Of a DNA stretch of 64,000 bases, positions 42,860 through 53,234 are shown piece after piece. Numbering within the stretch: the stretch's first letter is position 1; each line of letters begins with the position of its first letter. The stretch spans positions 181,892,896-181,956,895 of the forward strand of contig NC_091120.1 of assembly GCF_040183065.1 (NCBI RefSeq). Reading direction: 5' to 3'. Position numbers and translations under genes: made by a program. The stretch is from Periplaneta americana (taxonomy: Eukaryota; Arthropoda; Insecta; Blattodea; Blattidae). The notes below the pieces were generated by a model that saw only the letters and a program-made list of their open reading frames with translations, searched no databases and was not told the DNA's origin.

Positions 42860-44154
42860 CAGGGACCGTCAAGTGACTACACTCTCGTGCGTACGTACAA
42901 ACCCTCAAGCCCTGACTTACGGCTGCGGGCAAGGGTAGCTGCTTCCACAGTGGCGGAGCTAAGAACTTGTATGTGAACCAAATTTGTGATAAGAATGTAA
43001 ATTAATTTCAGCTTTTAATTGAACACACTTTCACTGTTAATTGCACTATACTGAAAAACAGTACTCTATACAATTTAGTACAGTTAACTATATACGAAAT
43101 AAATTTTTGCATGTTTGCACAATAATGAAACAAAACAAAATATACACTTTTATACAGATTAATATACTGTTTGTCTTCTTCTCATTGCTATACAATTAAA
43201 TTAACAAAATAAAACAACAGTACAAACGTTGTCATTCAAACACAATTCTCTAATAATAGTACTTTTTCTTAAACATCAGAGATCCGCTGCGATTTTTGCA
43301 GTTTTCTGTTAGTAAGCAGCTATTTAATTCTCGGAGCTATTGTTTTAGTACCAGCCAATCGCAAACATGCTTTCAATTGTTCATCACTTAGTTGTTTCTG
43401 TGACGTGACTTTGTAAACTTCATTAAACAAAACAGTGTTTCGCATACGTAGGTTGTCCCGAACATTTACAACGTTCTTGCAGCAAGATTGTACTGTTTAG
43501 GAAACCTTTCTCGTGGAAAACAAGTATATAAATGGTTAATACTTTTTGTTTTGATACTTATCCTTTAGCTCAATATCGCTTTGTAAATCAAGTATTTCTA
43601 ATTGTAGTTCAGCAGGAATATCCAGGACACTCACTGAAAAAGATATTGCAAATATCTTAAATTGTTGTTCAAGATCTCTAATATCCTCAAATCTACGTTC
43701 GAAACTTCGCACAATTGTTGCATTATTCTTATATATTCTTTCATGTCCAAGGCTTCTAACAGGTTTCCCTTGTACATCCATAAATAAGGCAGTTTCATTT
43801 CTAAGTGCGAGAAAACGTTCCAGAATTTTTCGACTTCACCACCTTATCTCGGTATGGTAGAGTAAATCCCCCATACTGTTAATACCATCAAGCAGTGCCC
43901 TGAAGTCCCTGTGATTGAGTCCTTTAGACCTTATGAAATTAATTGTTCGCATAACAACATCCATTACATTGCTAAGGTTCATGTTTTAGCACATAAATAT
44001 TCCTGGTGCAAAATGCAGTGAACCGGTGGCCCCAAGCGACCTCGATAGGTTCCACCACTGATAGACTGCAGTGTACAAGTGTACTGCCCGCAGTGGAAGC
44101 CGTAAGCAGGCCTGTACGCCATCTCGCGATCTTGACTCGACTTGGCAGAGCCTG
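42860..44154 (-). mobile_element. hAT transposon relic with perfect 8-bp target duplication
   Basis: The 8-mer atctagga flanks both ends exactly (42852-42859 and 44155-44162). The left end cagggaccgtcaagtg and the inverted right end (cgacttggcagagcctg) give short imperfect TIRs, and subterminal similarity continues for about 80 bp (cttacggct, gcgggca). The interior codes for a hAT transposase relic on the minus strand. Confidence 0.9.
43300..44020 (-). pseudogene. hAT transposase relic of the GTF2IRD2-like lineage
   Basis: Reading the minus strand across frameshifts: NVMDVV then NFIRSKGLNHRDFRALLDGI, GDLLYHTE or GFTLPYRD in the alternative frame (about 44000-43830), then an open stretch 43781-43536 beginning ETALFMDVQGKPVRSLGHE, followed by FERRFEDIRDLEQQFKIFAI and PAELQLEILDLQSDIELKDK. 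Downstream, broken frames give MFGTTYVCETLFCLMKFTKS, the hAT dimerisation block (STYLCEQLFS-M). The ALFMDVQGKP and FE-RF-DFR-QEQQFKLF motifs are diagnostic of hAT proteins related to GTF2IRD2. Inactive. Confidence 0.85.
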
Positions 44155-44214
44155 ATCTAGGAGAAGAACTTTGATAACGCAAAGAAGCAAAATATCAATA
44201 TAATAGGATGAAAA

Positions 44215-44977
44215 ACACACATCAGAGACGTTTCGATCAAATTACTTTACATTCGTAACAACCCATTACTTAACGTTAGGCCTACAGTAAACTTAATTTT
44301 TTTCCTGAATTATTTTTAATTTCTTCGAAGATAGTAACTTAAATGGAGATTGAGTTACAGAATGTATATTCGTAATAATTTTATTTTTAGTTTACATTAA
44401 ATGTAATGGAATTTTAACGGAAATAATTTTGTTTTATAAGAATGTACAGTAGTGGCAATAAAATCCGGACCGACGGAATAATCAAAGTCCCCGAAATGAG
44501 CCACTGCGCATGCCACGCCCGCATTCACAAGATAGCGAGTAATCTATTGAAACTGTTGTAGTTTCGACTGCTGACGTAGCCCATTTCGAAAGCCATTAGA
44601 GAATAGGCTGGTAAAATTCATGTTCTGGAAATAATAAGTTAATTAAGTAGTAAAAATCGTTGCAATCGAAAAGTATTAGAAATAAATTTGAATAAGGAAC
44701 AAAAAAAAAGTATCCTTCCCAGGCAGGATTCGAACCACGAAAGTCTTAGTTACCAGTCAATCGTGCTCTGGAGTGAACAAGGCTCTGAAGTCAGCTACAA
44801 GGGTCGGTCCGGTTTTTTTGCCACTACTGTACATTCTTTACTATTTACATTTGTAATAAATTTAGAGTTAAAAAGGTTGTAGAATAATAATAAATGTTTA
44901 AAACAAAATTTGCGTAATAAATTAATTGAATACTTTACGTTTTGGTGTATAGTAATTTGATCGAAACATATCTGATG
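44215..44977. mobile_element. Outer inverted-repeat element enclosing a TA-type MITE
   Basis: The segment 44215-44247 (atcagagacgtttcgatcaa then attact) is repeated inverted at 44943-44977 (agtaatttgatcgaaacata then tctgat), about 30 bp with few mismatches. It brackets the element at 44447-44829. Target duplication not resolved. Confidence 0.6.
44447..44829. mobile_element. 383-bp TA-flanked MITE with a tRNA-like segment inside
   Basis: The termini cagtagtggcaataaaatcc then ggaccgac and the inverted right end (gtcggtccggtttttttgcc then actactg) are TIRs of about 28 bp, flanked by TA at 44445-44446 and 44830-44831. At 44715-44775 the minus strand carries ggttcgaatcctgcctggga, a B-box, preceded by gactggtaactaagac, suggesting a tRNA-like or SINE fragment captured within the element. 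Confidence 0.85.
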
Positions 44978-45743
44978 ATACGTTTTAGTTTACATTCTCC
45001 TCTCGCAAGTCTTTCGGAGTGGATGACTGCAGTTACACTCACATCCATTGCGGAGCAACAACCTCAAGGAGCACTGCTGCTGTTCGCAGTGTTACAACAC
45101 ATTAAAATTCATATTCTCTAAATTATTGGACGTATCAAAAATCGTATTTGACAAAACTTGTTCGCATTTAATTGATCTATTACATTTTATTAATGTATTA
45201 GGTTCCTTTCCACCCTGTATAAAACTCGGTACAATGAGTACATCCAATCTCTGTCAAAGAAAAGAACTTCGTCCTGTCGGACATAGAACCCGTATCTTCT
45301 GGATCTATGCTTAGAAACGCTACTGTTTGAATCGTAAGTCCCTAGAAATTGATTCATATTTGTCATTTGTTATTAGAAAAAACTGAGTTAGTAGTTGAGA
45401 TCAATATTTCTTTATTAATTTATCACTTCTTACATTTACGAAATCTATATAAAATAATTGGTATTATTTGCATCCTAAACTTGTATAAAATTTGATTATT
45501 TATGTATAAACACTCAGAAAGTATTTACTGGCTGTGAAAAATTATCTGTATCATTTCCACGTCAATTTTACACAATTGTATATATAAAAATAAACAGACC
45601 TACTTATTTATTTTTTCTTTCATTGAATAAACTATTTTGGTTTATTGTCACAAGTCAAGTCTAGAAGTTCTCATAAAAAATAGGAATTTGGTTATTCACT
45701 ATAGGCCTCATCTATTATCTGAAGCCATTAAAAAGGCACAACA
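44978..45743. other. No feature seen
   Basis: An 88-codon frame (45048-45314) includes MRSNNLKEHCCCSQCYNTLK but no recognised family. Confidence 0.35.
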
Positions 45744-46990
45744 CTGATTTACTTCTTCCCTCTTCCGCCGCTGATCTACTTTCTCACTCTTCCGCCCATC
45801 TGCCGCCGCTGATCTACTTTCTCACTCTTCCGCCCATCTGCCGTCGCTGATCTACTTTCTTACTCTTCCGCCAATCTGCCGCCACTGATCTACTTTCTCA
45901 CTCTTCCGCCCATCTGCCGCCGCTGATCTACTTTCTCACTCTTCCGCCCATCTGCCGCCACTGATCTACTTTCTCACTCTTCCGCCCATCTGCCGCCGCT
46001 GATTACTTTCTCACTCTTCCGCCAATCTGCCGCCACTGATCTACTTTCTCACTCTTCCGCCCATCTGCCGCCATTGATTTACTTTCTCACTCTTCCGCCC
46101 ATCTGCCGCCACTGATCTACTTTCTCACTCTTCCGCACATCTGCCGCCGCTGATCTACTTTCTCACTCTTCCGCCCATCTGCGCCACTGATCTATTTTCT
46201 TACTCTTCCGCCGCTGATCTATTTTCTCGCTCTTCCGCCAATCTGCCGCCGCTGATCTACTTTCTCACTCTTCCGCCCATCTGCCGTCGCTGATCTACTT
46301 TCTTACTCTTCCGCCAATCTGCCGCCACTGATCTACTTTCTCACTCTTCCGCCCATCTGCCGCCGCTGATCTACTTTCTCACTCTTCCGCCCATCTGCCG
46401 CCACTGATCTACTTTCTCACTCTTCCGCCCATCTGCCGCCGCTGATCTACTTTCTCACTCTTCCGCCCATCTACCTCCGCTGATCTACTTTCTCACTCTT
46501 CCGCCAATCTGCCGCCACTGATCTACTTTCTCACTCTTCCGCCCATCTGCCGCCGCTGATCTACTTTCTCACTCTTCCGCCCATTTGCCGCAGCTGATCT
46601 ACTTTCTCACTCTTCCGCCAATCTGCCGCCGCTGATCTACTTTCTCCCTCTTCTGCCCATCTGCCGCTGCTGCTTTACTTTCTCTCTCTCCTGCCCACCA
46701 GCAGCCGCTGCTCTACTTTCTCCCTCTTCTGCCCATCTGCCGCTGCTGCTTTACTTTCTCTCTCTCCTGCCCACCAGCAGCCGCTGCTCTACTTTCTTCC
46801 TCTTCTGCCCATCTGCCGCTGCTGCTTTACTTTCTCCCTCTTCTGCCCATCTGCCGCTGCTGCTTTACTTTCTCTCTCTCCTGCCCACCAGCAGCCGCTG
46901 CTTTAATTTCTCCCTCTTCTGCCCATCTGCCGCTGCTGCTTTACTTTCTCTCTCTCCTGCCCATCTGCTGCCGCTGCTCTACTTCCTCCT
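45744..46990. repeat. 38-bp minisatellite array
   Basis: Tandem units of 38 bp (core gatctactttctcactcttc then cgcccatctgccgccgct) run from 45744 to about 46650. They grade into a related half-array to 46990 in which alternating units carry ctgctttactttctctctct and gcccaccagcagccgctgct, a two-unit (about 76-bp) higher-order form. Because 38 is not a multiple of three and stops appear in all frames, it is not coding. A multi-unit block with ccgtcgctga at 45841 recurs at 46283, indicating an internal block duplication. Confidence 0.95.
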
Positions 46991-47167
46991 TCTTGCTCTT
47001 AACGTTCTCCTCTCTAAATTATCCTGCAAATTGAATATTATTTTAGTGCGAATTATTCAAACACACAATCGAATTCCGTTATAAATAGATACAAGTAACC
47101 TAAAGAAAATACAATGAATAGGATATAATATAGTAATAAATAGTTAAAATTTAAATTATGGTTTATT

Positions 47168-47373
47168 TAATAACGCTCACAACTGTCGAGGTTATGTCAG
47201 CGTCGCCGGTGTGCCGGAATTTTCTTCCGCAAGAATTCTTTTACATGCCAGTAAATCTACTGACATGAACCTGTCATTTAAGCACACTTAAATGCTATCG
47301 ACCTGGGACGGGATCGAATCCTCAATCTCGGGCACACTAGGCCAGCACTACCGACTGTGCCACTCAGGCCGAC
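47168..47373 (-). repeat. Second tRNA-derived SINE family, older copy
   Basis: Minus-strand copy of the 34725 SINE: body complement gaattcttttacatgccagt and aaatctactgacatgaac, with head complement gggatcgaatcctcaat and ctaccgactgtgcc. Diverged, with no clear target duplication. Confidence 0.85.
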
Positions 47374-47465
47374 AATAAATATTTCAGCGGCTATTAAGCT
47401 AACCATGCAATTAACTTACCTGTCGAGACGTGTTATACTATTATATGTACATTCCGCTGATGTAG

Positions 47466-50400
47466 CCTATCTGTTGTCCAGCAATAAAGGAGCCACTTGT
47501 TAAACTCGTTCTGATAATAATTCGTTGATGCATCTGTTGTCCAATAATAGCCATACAGTAGACAATTGTTAAACTCGTTCTGATAATAATTTGTTTGTGC
47601 ATCTGTTGTCCAATAATAGCCATAAAGTAGACAATTGTTAAACTCGTTCTGATAATAATTTGTTTGTGCATCTGTTGTCCAATAATAGCCACAAAGTAGA
47701 CAATTGTTAAACTCGTTCTGATAATAATTTGTTTATGCATCTGTTGTCAATTATAGTCATAAAGTAGACGATTGTTAAACTCGTTCTGATAATAATTTGT
47801 TTATGTATCTGTTGTCCAATAATAGCCATAAAGTAGACAATTGTTAAACTCGTTCTGATAATAATTCGTTCATGCATCTGTTCTCCAGTAGTAGCATACA
47901 GTAGACAATTGTTAAACTCGTTCTGATGATAATTCATTCATGCATCTGTTCTCCAATAGCAGCATACAGTAGACAATTGTTAAACTCGTTCTGATGATAA
48001 TTCGTTCATGCATCTGTTCTCCAGTATAGCATACAGTAGACAATTGTTAAACTCGTTCTGATGATAATTCATTCATGCATCTGTTCTCCAGTACTAGCAT
48101 ACAGTAGACAATTGTTAAACTCGTTCTGATGATAATTCGTTCATGCATCTGTTCTCCAGTAGTAGCATACAGTAGACAATTGTTAAACTCGTTCTGATGA
48201 TAATTCGTTCATGCATCTGTTCTCCAATAGTAGCATACAGTAGACAATTGTTAAACTCGTTCTGATGATAATTCATTCATGCATCTGTTCTCCAGTAGTA
48301 GCATACAGTAGACAATTGTTAAACTCGTTCTGATAATAATTCGTTCATGCATCTGTTCTCCAGTAGTAGCATACAGTAGACAATTGTTAAACTCGTTCTG
48401 ATAATAATTCGTTCATGCATCTGTTCTCCAGTAGTAGCATACAGTAGACAATTGTTAAACTCGTTCTGATGATAATTCGTTCATGCATCTGTTCTCCAGT
48501 AGTAGCATACAGTAGACAATTGTTAAACTCGTTCTGATGATAATTCGTTCATGCATCTGTTCTCCAGTAGTAGCATACAGTAGACAATTGTTAAACTCGT
48601 TCTGATGATAATTCGTTCATGCATCTGTTCTCCAATAGTAGCATACAGTAGACAATTGTTAAACTCGTTCTGATGGTAATTCGTTCATGCATCTGTTCTC
48701 CAATAGTAGCATACAGTAGACAATTGTTAAACTCGTTCTGATGATAATTCGTTCATGCATCTGTTCTCCAATAGTAGCATACAGTAGACAATTGTTAAAC
48801 TCGTTCTGATAATAATTCGTTCATGCATCTGTTCTCCAGTAGTAGCATACAGTAGACAATTGTTAAACTCGTTCTGATGATAATTCGTTCATGCATCTGT
48901 TCTCCAGTAGTAGCATACAGTAGACAATTGTTAAACTCGTTCTGATAATAATTCGTTCATGCATCTGTTCTCCAGTAGTAGCATACAGTAGACAATTGTT
49001 AAACTCGTTCTGATGATAATTCGTTCATGCATGTGTTCTCCAATAGTAGCATACAGTAGACAATTGTTAAACTCGTTCTGATGATAATTCGTTCATGCAT
49101 CTGTTCTCCAGTAGTAGCATACAGTAGACAATTGTTAAACTCGTTCTGATGATAATTCGTTCATGCATCTGTTCTCCAGTAGTAGCATACAGTAGACAAT
49201 TGTTAAACTCGTTCTGATGATAATTCGTTCATGCATCTGTTCTCCAATAGTAGCATACAGTAGACAATTGTTAAACTCGTTCTGATGATAATTCGTTCAT
49301 GCATCTGTTCTCCAGTAGTAGCATACAGTAGACAATTGTTAAACTCGTTCTGATGATAATTCGTTCATGCATCTGTTCTCCAATAGTAGCATACAGTAGA
49401 CAATTGTTAAACTCGTTCTGATGGTAATTCGTTCATGCATCTGTTCTCCAATAGTAGCATACAGTAGACAATTGTTAAACTCGTTCTGATGATAATTCGT
49501 TCATGCATCTGTTCTCCAATAGTAGCATACAGTAGACAATTGTTAAACTCGTTCTGATGATAATTCGTTCATGCATCTGTTCTCCAGTAGTAGCATACAG
49601 TAGACAATTGTTAAACTCGTTCTGATGATAATTCGTTCATGCATCTGTTCTCCAATAGTAGCATACAGTAGACAATTGTTAAACTCGTTCTGATGGTAAT
49701 TCGTTCATGCATCTGTTCTCCAATAGTAGCATACAGTAGACAATTGTTAAACTCGTTCTGATGATAATTCGTTCATGCATCTGTTCTCCAATAGTAGCAT
49801 ACAGTAGACAATTGTTAAACTCGTTCTGATAATAATTCGTTCATGCATCTGTTCTCCAGTAGTAGCATACAGTAGACAATTGTTAAACTCGTTCTGATGA
49901 TAATTCGTTCATGCATCTGTTGTCCAATAGTAGCATACAGTAGACAATTGTTAAACTCGTTCTGATAATAATTCGTTCATGCATCTGTTCTCCAGTAGTA
50001 GCATACAGTAGACAATTGTTAAACTCGTTCTGATGATAATTCGTTCATGCATCTGTTCTCCAATAGTAGCATACAGTAGACAATTGTTAAACTCGTTCTG
50101 ATGATAATTCGTTCATGCATCTGTTCTCCAGTAGTAGCATACAGTAGACAATTGTTAAATTCGTTCTGATGATAATTCGTTCATGCATCTGTTCTCCAAT
50201 AGTAGCATACAGTAGACAATTGTTAAACTCGTTCTGATGATAATTCGTTCATGCATCTGTTCTCCAGTAGTAGCATACAGTAGACAATTGTTAAACTCGT
50301 TCTGATGATAATTCGTTCATGCATCTGTTCTCCAGTAGTAGCATACAGTAGACAATTGTTAAACTCGTTCTGATGATAATTCGTTCATGCATCTGTTCTC

Positions 50401-51590
50401 CAATAGTAGCATACAGTAGACAATTGTTAAACTCGTTCTGATAATAATTCGTTCATGCATCTGTTCTCCAGTAGTAGCATACAGTAGACAATTGTTAAAC
50501 TCGTTCTGATGATAATTCGTTCATGCATCTGTTCTCCAATAGTAGCATACAGTAGACAATTGTTAAACTCGTTCTGATAATAATTCGTTCATGCATCTGT
50601 TCTCCAGTAGTAGCATACAGTAGACAATTGTTAAACTCGTTCTGATGATAATTCGTTCATGCATCTGTTCTCCAGTAGTAGCATACAGTAGACAATTGTT
50701 AAACTCGTTCTGATAATAATTCGTTCATGCATCTGTTCTCCAGTAGTAGCATACAGTAGACAATTGTTAAACTCGTTCTGATGATAATTCGTTCATGCAT
50801 CTGTTCTCCAGTAGTAGCATACAGTAGACAATTGTTAAACTCGTTCTGATGATAATTCGTTCATGCATCTGTTCTCCAGTAGTAGCATACAGTAGACAAT
50901 TGTTAAACTCGTTCTGATGATAATTCGTTCATGCATCTGTTCTCCAATAGTAGCATACAGTAGACAATTGTTAAACTCGTTCTGATAATAATTCGTTCAT
51001 GCATCTGTTCTCCAGTAGTAGCATACAGTAGACAATTGTTAAACTCGTTCTGATAATAATTCGTTCATGCATCTGTTCTCCAGTAGTAGCATACAGTAGA
51101 CAATTGTTAAACTCGTTCTGATAATAATTCGTTCATGCATCTGTTCTCCAGTAGTAGCATACAGTAGACAATTGTTAAACTCGTTCTGATAATAATTCGT
51201 TCATGCATCTGTTCTCCAGTAGTAGCATACAGTAGACAATTGTTAAACTCGTTCTGATAATAATTCGTTCATGCATCTGTTCTCCAGTAGTAGCATACAG
51301 TAGACAATTGTTAAACTCGTTCTGATAATAATTCGTTCATGCATCTGTTTTCCAGTAGTAGCATACAGTAGACAATTGTTAAACTCGTTCTGATAATAAT
51401 TCGTTCATGCATCTGTTCTCCAGTAGTAGCATACAGTAGACAATTGTTAAACTCGTTCTGATAATAATTCGTTCATGCATCTGTTCTCCAGTAGTAGCAT
51501 ACAGTAGACAATTGTTAAACTCGTTCTGATAATAATTCGTTCATGCATCTGTTGTCCAGTAACATCCATACAGTATCCAATTGTCAGATT
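47466..51590. repeat. About 60-copy 68-bp satellite array
   Basis: The unit is acaattgttaaactcgttct then gatgataattcgttcatgca then tctgttctccagtagtagca then tacagtag. Spacing between successive gacaattgtt words is exactly 68 bp through most of the array. The first six or so units (47466-47880) are more diverged and about 69 bp (with ccaataatagccataaagtag), and there a minus-strand frame stays open as 23-residue repeats beginning MHKQIIIRTSLTIVYF. Unit variants (gat versus aat, cagtag versus caatag, and rare ggtaat at 48671, 49419 and 49691) show internal block duplication, and about the last nine units (50980-51540) are almost identical. The right end decays after 51545. Confidence 0.97.
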
Positions 51591-51594
51591 CGTT

Positions 51595-52121
51595 CTGAAA
51601 CAATAAATTCATAAACGATTTGTAGACGTGTCGTACATTCAGAAGTGTAGGTAAGCCAATAGACAGACATACATTTAAATTATTTTTTTTCATCTTCGCG
51701 AATTTTTAACTTGCATCTTATTTATAACATATTAAATAATGGACAGTGTGACTCACCAGGAGTGTTCAAAAACCAACAAACAGATTTAGATCTAAATTTT
51801 GCCTTTATCTCTGCTGATTGTTCACTTTCGTCTTGATTAAATATAATAGGGTCTACCATTAAAAGACTTAAAAAAATTAGTAGTGCTTTTAGCATTATTC
51901 CGTGGTGAGTCTAAGAAGGTAATCAGAATAATGATTATGATGATGATCATTAGTAGTAGTAGTAGTGGTGGTGGTGGTAGCAGCAGCAGTAGTATATTAT
52001 TGTATAATTTTATTTTTTATCTTATTTATATTCCATCTTCAAACACTGTATCTGTGTAACGGAAATTAAACATTATACGTTAAACATTATCGTACTATTA
52101 CTCCTACTACCATTATTAGTA
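51595..52121. other. No gene; trinucleotide microsatellite
   Basis: A compound (ATG/TAG/TGG/CAG)n tract lies at 51931-51995. The rest is AT-rich without features. Confidence 0.5.
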
Positions 52122-52676
52122 TTCACTTACAAATGGCTTTTAGAGAACCCGGAGGTTCATTGCCGCCCTCACATAAGCCCGCCATCGGTCCCTATCCTGA
52201 GCAACATTAATCCAGTCCGTCTCATAACCCACCTAACTCAAATCCATTTTAATATTATCCTCTCATCTACGTCTCGGCCTCTCCAAAGGTCTTTTTCTCT
52301 CCGACCTCCCAACTAACACTCTATATGCATTTCTGGATTCGCCCATACGTACTACATGCCCTGCCCATCTCAAACGTCTGGATTTAATGTTTCTAATTAT
52401 GTCAGATGAAGAATACAATGCGTGCAGTTCTGTGTTGTGTAACTTTCTCCATTCTCCTGTAACTTCATCCCTCTTAGCCCCAAATATTTTCCTGAGCACC
52501 TTATTCTCAAACACCCTTTTTGTTCCTCTCTGAAACTAAGAGTGTAAGTTTCACAACCATATAGAACAACCGGTAATATATAACTGTTTTATAAATTCCA
52601 ACTTTCAGCCTTTTTGAGAGTAGACTGGATGACAAAAGCTTCTCAACCGAATAATAACAGGCATTTCCCATACTCC
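52122..52676 (-). mobile_element. Family A LINE 3' fragment
   Basis: On the minus strand it runs from [17 protein letters not shown] (52676) through a frameshift near 52530, then [45 protein letters not shown], and a degraded end to NLRVL-like sequence with tail cacttac at 52122. Frameshifts near 52215 and 52262 make it inactive. Confidence 0.9.
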
Positions 52677-53234
52677 ATTATTACTATTATTAATAGATAA
52701 AATGATTAAATTTCTGAAGTGGAAATAGAAGTACAGCGAATAACTTTCCCACCTCCCCAATATTTCTGCCCTTAAAAAAGCTGCATTTGAACCTAGGGAC
52801 TTGAAAACAGTTCTTGGTCCACCCAGTTCTTCCGTCGTAGAAAGTTTACGCTTAGCTATTTCCGACGCCTAAGTATTTTTGAAGCACTAGATTTTTTTCC
52901 TCCGATGTTTGTCTTTTTATTCTGGTCCTATGTTACAGAGAACTCTTTTATACATACAGAGATTTATATCCATAAAAGTTTCACATAGCCAACCCTGCAA
53001 GATCCTTGGCCCTCTTTTTAACTATTCAGATACTCTTGATGTCCTTTTCGTTAACGCACACACAGTCACGTGACTACACGGCGTATAAATTTAGCGACTG
53101 TCTTCAGATTTTCTGATTACTTAAACATGAGATATATGTTGGAATTGTAAAAACTGATTTTTTATTCTTTCAGGTTCTAGTGCTTTACTAGTGTATTAGC
53201 AGGATAATATACAGGCCTATACCATAACTTTATA
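52677..53234. other. No feature seen
   Basis: Starts with a short ATT-rich tract; otherwise unassigned. Confidence 0.4.

Noticed and set aside
47441-51590. CRISPR-like regular array
   Set aside because: The 68-bp units are contiguous tandem repeats with no unique spacers, and the context is an animal genome.
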